A stretch of 64,000 nucleotides of DNA, from NCBI GenBank assembly GCA_028277645.1, contig JANQFV010000062.1, positions 1-64,000 on the forward strand, given 5' to 3'. Below are positions 50,914 through 59,561 of this stretch, one piece after another. A model generated the notes under the pieces. It saw only the letters and a program-made list of their open reading frames with translations. It had not been told where the DNA came from and ran no database searches. The position numbers and the translations under genes were made by a program. The stretch's first letter is position 1. Each line of letters begins with the position of its first letter. Source of the stretch: Phycisphaerae bacterium (lineage in GTDB: Bacteria; Planctomycetota; Phycisphaerae; UBA1845; Fen-1342).

Positions 50914-51672
50914 ATGTGGCCAACGATCGGCAGCCTCAAAACCTACGCGATCTTCTACATCCTCAGCATGATCGTGCACGTGTGGCTGGTGATCTGGCTG
51001 TGTCGAAGGCGCGGCGTGACCTGGAAAGCCGGCCTTGGTTTGGGGTTGTGCTACATCTGGGGGATGAGCGTTGGGGCGAAGATTCTTTACGACCTCCTCA
51101 ACAGCCAACTCGATTGGCGCAACTACCTCGACATCAACTACTATTTTGGGGCCGGCGCCTGGGGCGGTCCGCTGGCATACCTGGTCGTTGGTGTGATTGG
51201 AGTGTTGGCGATCGCTCGAGATCGGCGGACGATGCTCGACGTCCTGGCTGTCGCACTTCCCGTGCCGATGATTCTGACAAAGCTCGCGTGTTTTGTGAAT
51301 GGGTGTTGCTACGGCGCCGCGTCATCCGTTCCCTGGGCGCTGGCGCTGGCGGATGGCGCACGCGGTCCCGTCGGGATTCCTCGCCACCCTACGCCGCTCT
51401 ACGAGATCCTCGTGCTGGCCGTCATTGCGATCGTTTTTGCGAAGCTCGACCTGAAACGCTGGAAAGGTACGTTCGTCGCCTGGTTCGTGCTGTTGTATGG
51501 TGTGGGGCGCCCGTTGACGGAGTTGTACCGCGCGACCGACGAACTGCGCGTGCCGGTGGGGCCGTTCTCTGCTTCGCAGCTCACCTGTTTCGCGGCAGCA
51601 GTTGCTGCAGCGGTAGCCATCCCTTTCCTGCGGCCGCGCCGCGGGGACTCGGGAGCTTCAACGGCAACCTGA
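50914..51672 (+). CDS. lgt: Prolipoprotein diacylglyceryl transferase family protein
   Basis: 252 aa from the ATG at 50914, with AGGAGG upstream; the track's start adds 18 residues. Polytopic, about seven helices. Lgt attaches diacylglycerol to the lipobox Cys of prelipoproteins. 'YYFGAGAWGGPLAYLVVGVIGV' replaces the usual 'GGLvfyGGliGg', 'LACFVNGCCYG' matches 'grigcFlaGCCYG', and 'RPLTELYRATDE' holds the second conserved Arg. The Arg just before the GCCYG motif is Lys here ('TKLACF'), and the protein is slightly short. It is either a divergent Lgt or a paralogue; lipoproteins exist in this window (11.1 kb, 13.7 kb). Confidence 0.8.
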   Translation: MWPTIGSLKTYAIFYILSMIVHVWLVIWLCRRRGVTWKAGLGLGLCYIWGMSVGAKILYDLLNSQLDWRNYLDINYYFGAGAWGGPLAYLVVGVIGVLAIARDRRTMLDVLAVALPVPMILTKLACFVNGCCYGAASSVPWALALADGARGPVGIPRHPTPLYEILVLAVIAIVFAKLDLKRWKGTFVAWFVLLYGVGRPLTELYRATDELRVPVGPFSASQLTCFAAAVAAAVAIPFLRPRRGDSGASTAT

Positions 51673-51796
51673 CGCGAACTCGAATCCCGTCGATCCGGGC
51701 GCGGCGCAGAGTCTACGCACGACTGTGATGCCGCTTTCGCACTGACGTAGATTCCAGGATCGAACGGATCGCAGGGCGCTGAACGCCGCGGGCGAC

Positions 51797-52825
51797 TCAC
51801 TTCTCCGGCACCACCTGCACCCAGCCATACGGATCGGGCTCGTCGCCGGTCTGGATCGCCGTGAGCTTGTGGTAAAGTTCGTCGCTGTACTTGCCGGGCG
51901 TCTCGCCGTCGCCGAAGACCTTCTTGCGATCGTGCCAGGTGATCGAGCCGACGGGCGTGATGACCGCCGCCGTGCCGCAGCAGCCGGCCTCGTTGAACTC
52001 GAAGATCTCCTCAACGTCGACCACCCGTCGTTGCGGGCGCAGACCCAACTCCTCGGCCAGCGTGATGAGCGACTTGTTCGTGATCGAGGGCAGAATCGAC
52101 GGGCTGTCCGGCGTGACGTACTGGTTGTCCTTGGTGATCCCGAAGAAGTTCGCTGGCCCGGACTCGTCGATGTGTCGCTTCTCCTTGGCATCCAGATACA
52201 GCACTTCCGTGTAACCGGCGGCGCGGGCTCTCATGCTGGCCCGTAAACCGGCGGCGTAGTTCCCGCCAACCTTCACGTCACCCACGCCGAGGGGAGCGGC
52301 GCGATCGACCTCTTCTTCAACGATCAGGTGTACCGGCTTGAAACCGGTCTTGAAGTAGGGGCCCACCGGCGTCACGAACACCATGAACATGTATTCGCCG
52401 GCCGGCTTTACGCCGACCTGCGGCCCTGTTCCGATCACCAACGGGCGGATGTACAGGCTCGCGCCGGTGCCGTGGGGCGGCACGTACTTGCGGTTGGCGT
52501 TGATCGCTCGATGTACGGCGGCGATGAACAACTCTTCCGGCGGCGGCTCCATCAGGATCTTGCGGCACGAATCTGCGATCCGCCGCGCGTTGTCGTCTAT
52601 CCGGAAGGTCACGACGTCCCCGGACTTGGTCTCGTAGGCCTTCAGACCTTCGAAGCACTCCTGCCCGTAGTGCAGACACGTTGCCGCCATGTGAATCGGA
52701 ATCGTGTCGCTGTCTGTGACCACCCCTTGGTCCCACGCTCCGTCCTTGAATGAGTAGCGCACGTTGTAGTCGGTGGGGTGGTAGCCAAAGTCCAGGTGTG
52801 CCCAGTCCAGGTCGGCCTTGGTCAT
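51797..52825 (-). CDS. ilvE: Branched-chain amino acid aminotransferase (class IV)
   Basis: 342 aa from the ATG at 52823-52825 (MTKADLDW), with GGAGG five nt upstream; the track's start adds 46 residues. It moves the amino group between glutamate and the keto acids of Leu, Ile and Val, using PLP (fold type IV). Motifs: 'IPIHMAATCLHYGQECFEGLKAYET', 'RPLVIGTGPQVGVKPAGEYMFMVFVTPVGPYF', the PLP Lys in 'VGDVKVGGNYAAGLRA', 'EVLYLDAKEKRHIDESGPANFF' and 'EAGCCGTAAVITPVGSI'. It belongs to the eukaryote-like BCAT II branch. Divergent from rlmN. Confidence 0.94.
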   Translation of the reverse strand: MTKADLDWAHLDFGYHPTDYNVRYSFKDGAWDQGVVTDSDTIPIHMAATCLHYGQECFEGLKAYETKSGDVVTFRIDDNARRIADSCRKILMEPPPEELFIAAVHRAINANRKYVPPHGTGASLYIRPLVIGTGPQVGVKPAGEYMFMVFVTPVGPYFKTGFKPVHLIVEEEVDRAAPLGVGDVKVGGNYAAGLRASMRARAAGYTEVLYLDAKEKRHIDESGPANFFGITKDNQYVTPDSPSILPSITNKSLITLAEELGLRPQRRVVDVEEIFEFNEAGCCGTAAVITPVGSITWHDRKKVFGDGETPGKYSDELYHKLTAIQTGDEPDPYGWVQVVPEK

Positions 52826-53060
52826 CTTGACCTCCATGAACCCCCCCGCCGCGGGTAGTACTGCACGCATGTCTGCGCGGTGAGCGTCGCTCGCAGATAT
52901 GTCCGTCACGCGCCTGGTGTTGCCGGCACTTGGCGAAACGCAGTTTGTGCTCCGCTCGCTCACACTCTGAGCATAGGCCCGGCGCGCACCGTCCGCAAGC
53001 GAGCCGACAACCGCTGTACGCGGGGTGTGCGCGAACGGCGTCTAAACTGGTCAAGCTCTC
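52826..53060. other. Gap between ilvE and the rlmN promoter
   Basis: No supported gene. It must hold the ilvE promoter on the minus strand, which I could not define. The N-terminal extension of ilvE in the ORF track is judged untranslated. Confidence 0.4.
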
Positions 53061-53089
53061 TTGGGCGAGGATGCGTAGCGTGCTACACT
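53061..53089 (+). promoter_or_regulatory. Sigma70-like promoter for rlmN
   Basis: TTGGGC (53061-53066), a 17-bp spacer and TACACT (53084-53089). Transcription near 53096 would give a leader of about 95 nt before the ATG at 53192. Confidence 0.45.
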
Positions 53090-53191
53090 AATAGGATTGT
53101 GCATTAGTCCCGTGCGTGCGGTTGCGGGCCGGATCGGCTGCTAACGTCACTCCACGGCACGTGTCCACCGAATGTGCTGAGCCTGGTTGCC

Positions 53192-54289
53192 ATGTCGACA
53201 ACACCCACTGAACGATCGGATGCGACCCAGCCGACGCAGCGCAAGCACCTGCTCGGGCTGGACCAGGCGGCAGTGCGCCAGTGGATCATCGACCGCAACG
53301 AAGCGCGCTTTCGCGGCGACCAGATCCTGGAGTGGATCTATCGCAAGCACGCGACCTCGTTTGACGAGATGACGAACCTGTCGAAGGGGCTGCGCGCTGG
53401 GCTTGCCGCCGCGGCGGACATCTTCACGTCGACAATCGTGAACGAAAGCGAGTCGACCGATGGGACGCGGAAGCTGCTGCTGCGCTGGCCCGACGGTCAT
53501 ACCACCGAAACGGTCTGGATTCCCGAGGGCCGCCGCCACACGGCGTGTGTCTCCTCGCAGGTCGGTTGCCCGGTTGGCTGCCGTTTTTGCGCGAGCGGTC
53601 TGGATGGCGTGCAGCGCGACCTGACCCCCGGTGAGATCGTGGAGCAGGCTCTGCGCGTCAGCCGCCTGGTACACGAGCACGACGATTCGGCCCGCCTGAG
53701 CAATATCGTGTTGATGGGCATGGGTGAACCGCTCGCGAATTACGACAACGTCATCGCCGCGATTCGAAGCATCAACGCGTCGTGGGGCCTGGACATTGGG
53801 GCCCGCAAAATCACGTTGAGTACGGTGGGCTTGCCGAAGCAGATACGACGGTTGGCACACGAGGGGCTGCAGATCAGCCTGGCATTGTCGCTACACACGC
53901 CTTTGCAGGAGCAGCGTGAGGACCTGATTCCGTGGGGGCGCGTGCCGCTGGACGATCTGGTCGACGCCTGCCAGGAGTATTTCGACCAGACCGGACGCGA
54001 GATCACGCTCGAGTACATCCTGCTCGACGAAGTGAACATGACGCAGAAACACGCCGCCCGGCTGGCGGCAATCGTCCGGCGGCTGCGGTGCAACGTGAAT
54101 CTGCTGCGGTACAATCCGGTCCCGGGCGTACCATATTTTCGACCGAGCGCCGAGACGGCGTACCGCTTTCAGGCGGAGCTGCGGCAGCGTGACGTCAACG
54201 CCCACATTCGCACGTCGCGTGGCAAGGACATCGACGCAGCGTGCGGGCAGTTGCGGCGGCGTGTGGCAGATGAAGAATCAAAGTGCTGA
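53192..54289 (+). CDS. rlmN: Dual-specificity RNA methyltransferase RlmN
   Basis: 365 aa from the ATG at 53192; a GTG six codons earlier is possible and neither has a strong ribosome site. This radical SAM enzyme makes 2-methyladenosine at A2503 of 23S rRNA and A37 of some tRNAs. 'DQILEWIYRKHATSFDEMTNLSKGLR' is the N-terminal accessory domain; 'CPVGCRFCASG' is the CxxxCxxC cluster; 'NIVLMGMGEPLANYDNV', 'KITLSTVGLPKQIRRLA', 'LALSLHTPLQEQREDLIP' and 'EYILLDEVNMTQKHA' are family blocks; the acceptor Cys lies near the C-terminus. Length is typical. Confidence 0.95.
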   Translation: MSTTPTERSDATQPTQRKHLLGLDQAAVRQWIIDRNEARFRGDQILEWIYRKHATSFDEMTNLSKGLRAGLAAAADIFTSTIVNESESTDGTRKLLLRWPDGHTTETVWIPEGRRHTACVSSQVGCPVGCRFCASGLDGVQRDLTPGEIVEQALRVSRLVHEHDDSARLSNIVLMGMGEPLANYDNVIAAIRSINASWGLDIGARKITLSTVGLPKQIRRLAHEGLQISLALSLHTPLQEQREDLIPWGRVPLDDLVDACQEYFDQTGREITLEYILLDEVNMTQKHAARLAAIVRRLRCNVNLLRYNPVPGVPYFRPSAETAYRFQAELRQRDVNAHIRTSRGKDIDAACGQLRRRVADEESKC

Positions 54290-54335
54290 AGCAGTGCGTG
54301 TGTCGCGCCGGCGAGCACAGGTGATGGAGATTCGT

Positions 54336-55352
54336 ATGACCGGCCGGATCAGAGGATTGAGTGCGCTGCTCCTGGGGATGCTGGCGGCATCGTGTGCGTT
54401 CGGCGACGAGCCGACGCCGCGCATCGAGGTCAGCGACACGGTGTTTGACATCGGCGAGATCTGGCAGGGGCGTCCCGCGCAGAAGTCCTTTTCGATCACC
54501 AACGCCGGCGACGCGCCGCTGAACGTCGGCGTTGAGGCGAGCTGCGGTTGCACCGCGGTTACCCAGCCAAAGACGCCGCTCGCGCCCGGTGCCACGACTT
54601 CGTTCTCCATCACGTACGACACGTTGTTGCAGGGCAAGATCGATAAGCGCGTCGTGATCGTCTCCAGCGATCCCGAGCGCGGCCGCATCGACGTCGCTGT
54701 CCGCGGCCACATCAAGCCGATCTTCGAAGGCAAGCCGCGTTACCGGATCCTGTTTCTGCCGATGACGATCGACGACGTGCGGAAACAGTCGATCCGCCTG
54801 GTGAATAAGTACCCCGAGCCTGTTCGCCTGAAGCTGAAGCCGGACCAGGATTTCGGCCGGTTCGCGGTCGAATTGAAGGAACTGAAGGCCGGCCAGGAAT
54901 ACGAGCTGACCGCGACGACCGTGCCGCCGCTGGCTGAGGACTTCAACCACACCGAGATCCTGCTCGCAACTGACCTGGAGGGAACGCCGATTCTGAAGTC
55001 GTACGCGACCGGGCGTGCCCATGCGGCGGCGTGCGTTCGACCGTTCAACGTCGTGATCGATCCGGAGACGCATGGTCCGATCAAGCAGGAGCTCTCGATT
55101 CAGTTCTTCCGCGATCGCAACACAAAGATCACGGGCGCGAAGTGCTCGATGGAGCGCTGTAGTTGGGAGCGGATGCCGGCGGCAGCCAGCAGCGGACCGC
55201 TGAAAGCCGTGCGGAATGAGCGTATTGTGCTGACGTTGCCCTCGCACAAGTTCATCCCGCCAGAGGGTGCCACGTTCGAGATCTACACGGATCACCGTGA
55301 CGAACGGTACAAGACGCTGACCGTAACAATCGTCCGGAGCGACGCGCAGTAG
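54336..55352 (+). CDS. DUF1573 exported protein
   Basis: 338 aa from the ATG at 54336, with GGAG upstream; the track start lies inside rlmN. A signal peptide or lipobox is seen at 'LSALLLGMLAASCAFG'. The DUF1573 module starts 'RIEVSDTVFDIGEIWQGRPAQKSFSITNAGDAPLNV' and contains the hallmark 'ASCGCTAVTQPKTPLAPGATTSFSITYDT', an Ig-like fold with a Cys pair. A second, diverged Ig-like region runs from about residue 145 ('IRLVNKYPEPVRLKLKP'), and the last 100 residues are unassigned. DUF1573 proteins are abundant in planctomycete envelopes; their role is unknown. Confidence 0.82.
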   Translation: MTGRIRGLSALLLGMLAASCAFGDEPTPRIEVSDTVFDIGEIWQGRPAQKSFSITNAGDAPLNVGVEASCGCTAVTQPKTPLAPGATTSFSITYDTLLQGKIDKRVVIVSSDPERGRIDVAVRGHIKPIFEGKPRYRILFLPMTIDDVRKQSIRLVNKYPEPVRLKLKPDQDFGRFAVELKELKAGQEYELTATTVPPLAEDFNHTEILLATDLEGTPILKSYATGRAHAAACVRPFNVVIDPETHGPIKQELSIQFFRDRNTKITGAKCSMERCSWERMPAAASSGPLKAVRNERIVLTLPSHKFIPPEGATFEIYTDHRDERYKTLTVTIVRSDAQ

Positions 55353-55377
55353 GCGGTCGCCCACGCTGCGCAATCTG

Positions 55378-56313
55378 ATGGTGCCACGCCCCAAGATTCT
55401 CCTGGCCGGCGGACTCGACACGGAGACGGAGCGCCGTCTGGCGGAGCGTTCCGATCTGCATCGCGCGCCCGCGCTCGATGAGCAGACGCTGTGCGCTGTG
55501 ATGACTGACTGCGTCGGGCTGATCGCACGCACCCATGTTCCGGTGACGCGCCGGGTGTTGGAGGCGGGAAGCGCACTGCGGGTGGTCGGCGTCGCGGGCG
55601 TGGGCACGGACCGCGTCGATACGGTGGCAGCGCGCGAGATTGGTATCGAAGTGCTGAACACGCCCGACGCCGCCAGCGATGCCGTCGCGGATCTCGCGCT
55701 TCTGCTGATGCTCAGTTTGCTGCGACCGATTCAGCACTTGAGCGCACGCTACCGGGCGGGCGAGTTTGCCGACGCCCGCCGGTTGCCGCACGGCGATGAA
55801 CTACACCAGAAGACCATCGGGATCGTCGGTATGGGCCGCATCGGGAGCCGTGTTGCGCGGCGATGTGCCGCGGGATTCGGTGCTCGGGTGATGTACAACG
55901 ACATTGTCCCCGTGGGCCCATTTGATTTCGACGTTGGTAAAGTCGAGAAAGAGCAACTCTGGCGCGAGTGCGACATTATCTCGCTGCACGTTCCGCTCAC
56001 GCCGGATACGCGGGGGTTGGTGGATGCGACCGTGCTGAATCAGATGGGCGCCGATGCGTTGCTGATCAATACAGCCCGCGGTGCGGTCGTCGATACTGCG
56101 GCCTTAACGACCGCGCTCCAGGATGGGCAGATCGGAGGGGCCGGGCTGGATGTCACTGATCCAGAGCCATTGCCGGCGGAACATCCGCTGTTCTTGGAGG
56201 AGCGGTGCATCATCACTCCCCACGTTGCGGCCCGGACGCAATTGGGGATCCGGCGCATGTACGCGGTAGCGGACGCTGTGTTGGAGTACTTGGCGGGTTC
56301 AGAACGGGATTGA
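55378..56313 (+). CDS. D-2-hydroxyacid dehydrogenase, phosphoglycerate-dehydrogenase-like
   Basis: 311 aa, ATG start. NAD-dependent oxidation of a D-2-hydroxyacid. 'LRVVGVAGVGTDRVDTVAAREIGIEVLNTP' is the substrate domain, 'KTIGIVGMGRIGSRVARRCAAGFGARVMYND' is the NAD loop. The catalytic triad is visible: Arg in 'LINTARGAVVD', Glu in 'DVTDPEPLPAEHPL' and His in 'ITPHVAART'. There is no ACT domain, so feedback control by serine, as in long SerA, is not expected. 3-phosphoglycerate, hydroxypyruvate or another acid could be the substrate. Convergent with the Clp N-domain gene. Confidence 0.88.
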   Translation: MVPRPKILLAGGLDTETERRLAERSDLHRAPALDEQTLCAVMTDCVGLIARTHVPVTRRVLEAGSALRVVGVAGVGTDRVDTVAAREIGIEVLNTPDAASDAVADLALLLMLSLLRPIQHLSARYRAGEFADARRLPHGDELHQKTIGIVGMGRIGSRVARRCAAGFGARVMYNDIVPVGPFDFDVGKVEKEQLWRECDIISLHVPLTPDTRGLVDATVLNQMGADALLINTARGAVVDTAALTTALQDGQIGGAGLDVTDPEPLPAEHPLFLEERCIITPHVAARTQLGIRRMYAVADAVLEYLAGSERD

Positions 56314-56329
56314 AGGGGTCCGCGCCAGC

Positions 56330-56776
56330 TCAACCTTCATTGAGCACCCTGAGTACTTCGTCGCGGCACTTGCGCACGGTGATGCCCATTGAAGCCAGGG
56401 CTTGCTGGGCGGCGGTGTTCTTGTCCTGGAAGAGCGCTAAGAGCAGGTGTTCACCGCCGATCTCACGTGCTTCGAGCTGCTCGGCGACTTCCATCGCCCG
56501 CTCGATCACGTTGTGATAGCCGGGGCTGCCGGGCAGGCGGCCGAGGACCCACGTATCTTCCTTCGCTCGGCGGTCGAGCTCTTCCACGCGAGTCCGCAGC
56601 GTTAGTTCGTCCACGCCCAGGTTGTGCAGCGCCTTAGCCGCCGGACTGTCGGCGTGTCGCAGAATCGCCAACAGAATGTGCTCCGTGCCGACATAGTCGA
56701 GCTCGAATTCGTGGGCGATTTCATTCGCGAGGTTGATGATCGCGCGGGCGTCGCTGTCCAGCCGTTTGTGGGGCAT
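56330..56776 (-). CDS. Stand-alone Clp N-terminal domain protein
   Basis: 148 aa, ATG with GAGG upstream. The whole protein is the double Clp-N repeat of ClpA/ClpC: 'ARAIINLANEIAHEFELDYVGTEHILLAIL' is repeat one and 'YHNVIERAMEVAEQLEAREIGGEHLLLALF' repeat two, each with the 'GtEHlLlal' core. No AAA+ module follows. In ClpC this domain binds adaptors and substrates; ClpS-independent free copies may compete for adaptors or bind phosphoarginine-tagged proteins. Which role applies here is unknown. It is next to yggS in the same direction. Confidence 0.88.
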   Translation of the reverse strand: MPHKRLDSDARAIINLANEIAHEFELDYVGTEHILLAILRHADSPAAKALHNLGVDELTLRTRVEELDRRAKEDTWVLGRLPGSPGYHNVIERAMEVAEQLEAREIGGEHLLLALFQDKNTAAQQALASMGITVRKCRDEVLRVLNEG

Positions 56777-56856
56777 ATACGGTCCTCAGCAGCCTCTATC
56801 GGCTAAGCGCGGTTATACCTTGCACCGCAGACCTGGACAAGCAGCCGCCGGCCTTG

Positions 56857-57642
56857 TCACCGCGGGTCGCGGGTGGGCAGTCCTTCGAACAGAGCCGAAC
56901 CCACGCGGACCAGCGTGGCGCCCTCCTCGACTGCGACAACGTAGTCCTGGCTCATGCCCATCGACAGATGACAGCAGCCGTCGTCGACGTCGTCCCGATT
57001 GCGCAGCCTCGCCAGCAAGTCACGCAGCGCCGCGAAATATGGCCGCGCGGACTCGGGATCGAGGTCAAACGGCGCCATCGTCATCAGTCCACGGAGCCGG
57101 ACATTCGCGTGGGCGTTTGCGGCGTGGACCAGTGGGTCGAGGTCCGCGGGCGCCACGCCATCCTTGTTGCCCTCGCCGGCGATGTTGACTTCGAGCAGAA
57201 CGTCAACAGCGGCGTTCAGTTCGCGTGCATGTCGGTCGAGCGCTTGCAGCAGGCGGGCAGAGTCGACGGAGTGGATGATGCGCGTCCACGGCAGGACCTG
57301 ACGGGCTTTGTTGCGCTGCAGGTGCCCGATCAAGTGCCAGCGCGGGGCGGGTGCGGTCGGTTGTTCAGCGCCCTGATCGGGCCAGGTCAGGTCGGGCGTG
57401 CCAACCTGCTCTGCCCGGGCGCTCAGTTGCTGGGGTCGACTCTCACCGATATCCGTGACTCCGAGCTTCACGAGGGCCGCCACCACCTCCAGCGGCACGT
57501 ACTTCGTGACGGCGATCAGCCGGACGTCGCTGGGATCTCGGGCTGCCCGCCGACAGGCGCCGGCAATCTCTGCCCGCACCTGCAGGATGTTCTCCCGCAG
57601 GCGTTCGTACCAGATCACGTCTTGAGCAGATTCGTGCTGCAT
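56857..57642 (-). CDS. yggS: YggS-family pyridoxal-phosphate homeostasis protein
   Basis: 261 aa from the ATG at 57640-57642; the track's 15-residue extension runs toward the divergent promoter. It is a single TIM-barrel PLP-binding protein (fold type III) without known catalysis, which buffers PLP levels. Motifs: 'VRLIAVTKYVPLEVVAALVKLGVTDIGESRPQQL' with the PLP Lys in 'VTKY', 'WHLIGHLQRNKARQVLP', 'IIHSVDSARLLQALDR', 'VLLEVNIAGEGNKDG', 'LRGLMTMAPFD', 'LSMGMSQDYVVAVEEGATLVRVGSALF'. Length is at the upper end of the family because of an insertion around residue 90. Confidence 0.93.
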   Translation of the reverse strand: MQHESAQDVIWYERLRENILQVRAEIAGACRRAARDPSDVRLIAVTKYVPLEVVAALVKLGVTDIGESRPQQLSARAEQVGTPDLTWPDQGAEQPTAPAPRWHLIGHLQRNKARQVLPWTRIIHSVDSARLLQALDRHARELNAAVDVLLEVNIAGEGNKDGVAPADLDPLVHAANAHANVRLRGLMTMAPFDLDPESARPYFAALRDLLARLRNRDDVDDGCCHLSMGMSQDYVVAVEEGATLVRVGSALFEGLPTRDPR

Positions 57643-57666
57643 TGCCGGTTCGTCACCGATCCACTG

Positions 57667-57695
57667 TGGAGCCAGTCGCAAGAGCATTCTATACT
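57667..57695 (+). promoter_or_regulatory. Promoter ahead of the diadenylate cyclase fusion gene
   Basis: TATACT (57690-57695) is a 5/6 -10 box; the -35 (TGGAGC) is poor. Transcription is expected at about 57702, only a few nt before the ATG at 57705, which has no ribosome site. A leaderless or nearly leaderless mRNA is inferred. Confidence 0.4.
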
Positions 57696-57704
57696 GTGCC
57701 GCTG

Positions 57705-59561
57705 ATGGAAGGCACGCTCGACAGCATCATCTCGCGACTCAGCGGAGACGCGTTCGGGATCTACGCGGTCCTCACAGAGTTGGTGCTCATCGGGCTGTGC
57801 GTCAACTGGTGTGCCGGCGTGCTGCACGGCACCCGCGGCACGCGGCCGCTGCGCGGCGTCCTGATTATGCTGGTCGCGGCGACGCTCGTTGTTCGCGGGT
57901 TTGGGTGGGCACGGCTCGATCTGCTCTACAGCTACGTACTGATCGGCCTAGCGTTCATCGGACTCGTGGTCTTTCAGCCGGAGTTGCGGCGCGCGGTCAT
58001 CCGCGCGGGTGACGTGCGCTTTCGCAAATGGGGCCAGCCGCAAGCCCAGTTGATCACGGCGCTCGTGAAGTCCGCCGGTTATCTGTCGCGCAACAAGTAC
58101 GGTGCCCTGATCGCGATCCAGCGTCAGGTGGACCTCACCGGCTGGGCCGAGAACGGAACGATGATCCGCTCCGAGGCCTCCGCGACGCTACTCAACACGA
58201 TCTTTTTTCCGAACTCGCCCCTCCATGACTTGGGCGCCATTGTCCGTGGTAATCGCATCATCGCGGCGAACTGCCAATTTCCCTCGGCGGACAGCGACGA
58301 GATTGATACGACGCTCGGCAGTCGCCACCTTGCCGCGATCGGCATGAGCTACGAGACGGATGCGCTGGTGCTGGTCGTGTCCGAAGAGACGGGCGTAATC
58401 TCGCTGGCGGACAACGGTAAGCTGACGCGCTACCTATCGCTGGATGACTTGTCTGATGAGCTGGCCGCGCGGCTACAAGGAAAGACCGCCGCACCGGACG
58501 AGAAATCCAAGCAAAAAGGCACCGGCTCGCGTGTATGGAAGGTGCTGCGGCGCGCGCTGGTCGTCGTGCCGCTGACGCTCGTGATTTGGTACATCGCCGA
58601 CCAGGCGACGCTGGCCCAGACGGACGTGCAACTACGGCTCCAGCTTCGCCACACGCAACCGGACCTTATCGTGGACGTTGCCGGCGGTCCGCAGGTCACG
58701 TTTGCGGCTACGTTTACAGGCCCGGTGCGCTCGATCGACCGGCTGGATGCGCTGCCGGAGCCGGTTGACGTGACCTGGGAACTCGATTCGTCTTACCGGC
58801 CGCGCTCGTATGCACTGGGGCGCGAGCAGATTCGTGACATCGTGGCCAAGCTGCGCGAGACCCGCGGCCGCGGCTCGTCCGTGTCGTCTGTGGATCTGGC
58901 TGAATTGCGTTTTGACGTCGCCGAGACTGTGACGCTCGCCGCCACGGTTCAGCCGAATGCAGAAGATGTTCAGGTCGAGGTAGCACGCATTGAACCGCCG
59001 GAAGTTCACGTCACCGTGCGGCGGGGAGACTTGCCGCCCGATTTCGAAGGCCGGGAAGCGATCGTGCCGGCGCCACTTGGTCGCCGACTGACGACAGTGC
59101 GTATCGGCGAGATGGTCACGCTGGACCGCGTTCGCCTCGAGCGGCGTTTGCTGCTGGACCGCCAACCAACGCCGATCAACGTGGTGCGAATCCAGCCCGA
59201 CGAGGTTGGCGTGGAACTGAGCGTGGTGGGGGAGCGACGACGCATCGAGAACGTCGTCGTGCGACTGTTCGTGAGCCCGGAGGTGCTGGAACGCTACAAG
59301 GTGACGCAGCCTGACTTGAACGAATGGCGGGTCAGTTTTGAGGTCGAAGGCTCGGAGGCGGTCCTGGGGCGCCTGGGCCCGCACAGCTTTGACGCCGTTG
59401 CGCTAGTGACGACTGATCTGCTACCACCGGCAGGGGCACCGACGGTCATCCAGTTGCGGACACTGGACGTGGTGATCGTACCGAAAGATCGCGGCGTAAC
59501 GGTGCTCGGACGTCGAACCGTGCGAATCAATCTTGTGCCGCACGAACGGACCGCGCCCTGA
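57705..59561 (+). CDS. CdaA-type diadenylate cyclase fused to YbbR/CdaR domains
   Basis: 618 aa from the ATG at 57705. Residues 20-95 hold three membrane helices as in CdaA, and residues 98-250 form the DAC domain ('YGALIAIQRQVDLTGWAENG', 'LLNTIFFPNSPLHDLGAIV', 'TTLGSRHLAAIGMSYETDALVLVVSEETG'). A fourth helix at 282-299 leads to roughly 300 residues of YbbR-like beta domains outside the membrane. In Firmicutes CdaA and its regulator CdaR (YbbR) are separate adjacent genes; here they are one chain. The DGA motif reads D-L-G-A and RHR reads R-H-L, so c-di-AMP synthesis is uncertain. rluA-like gene overlaps its stop. Confidence 0.85.
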   Translation: MEGTLDSIISRLSGDAFGIYAVLTELVLIGLCVNWCAGVLHGTRGTRPLRGVLIMLVAATLVVRGFGWARLDLLYSYVLIGLAFIGLVVFQPELRRAVIRAGDVRFRKWGQPQAQLITALVKSAGYLSRNKYGALIAIQRQVDLTGWAENGTMIRSEASATLLNTIFFPNSPLHDLGAIVRGNRIIAANCQFPSADSDEIDTTLGSRHLAAIGMSYETDALVLVVSEETGVISLADNGKLTRYLSLDDLSDELAARLQGKTAAPDEKSKQKGTGSRVWKVLRRALVVVPLTLVIWYIADQATLAQTDVQLRLQLRHTQPDLIVDVAGGPQVTFAATFTGPVRSIDRLDALPEPVDVTWELDSSYRPRSYALGREQIRDIVAKLRETRGRGSSVSSVDLAELRFDVAETVTLAATVQPNAEDVQVEVARIEPPEVHVTVRRGDLPPDFEGREAIVPAPLGRRLTTVRIGEMVTLDRVRLERRLLLDRQPTPINVVRIQPDEVGVELSVVGERRRIENVVVRLFVSPEVLERYKVTQPDLNEWRVSFEVEGSEAVLGRLGPHSFDAVALVTTDLLPPAGAPTVIQLRTLDVVIVPKDRGVTVLGRRTVRINLVPHERTAP

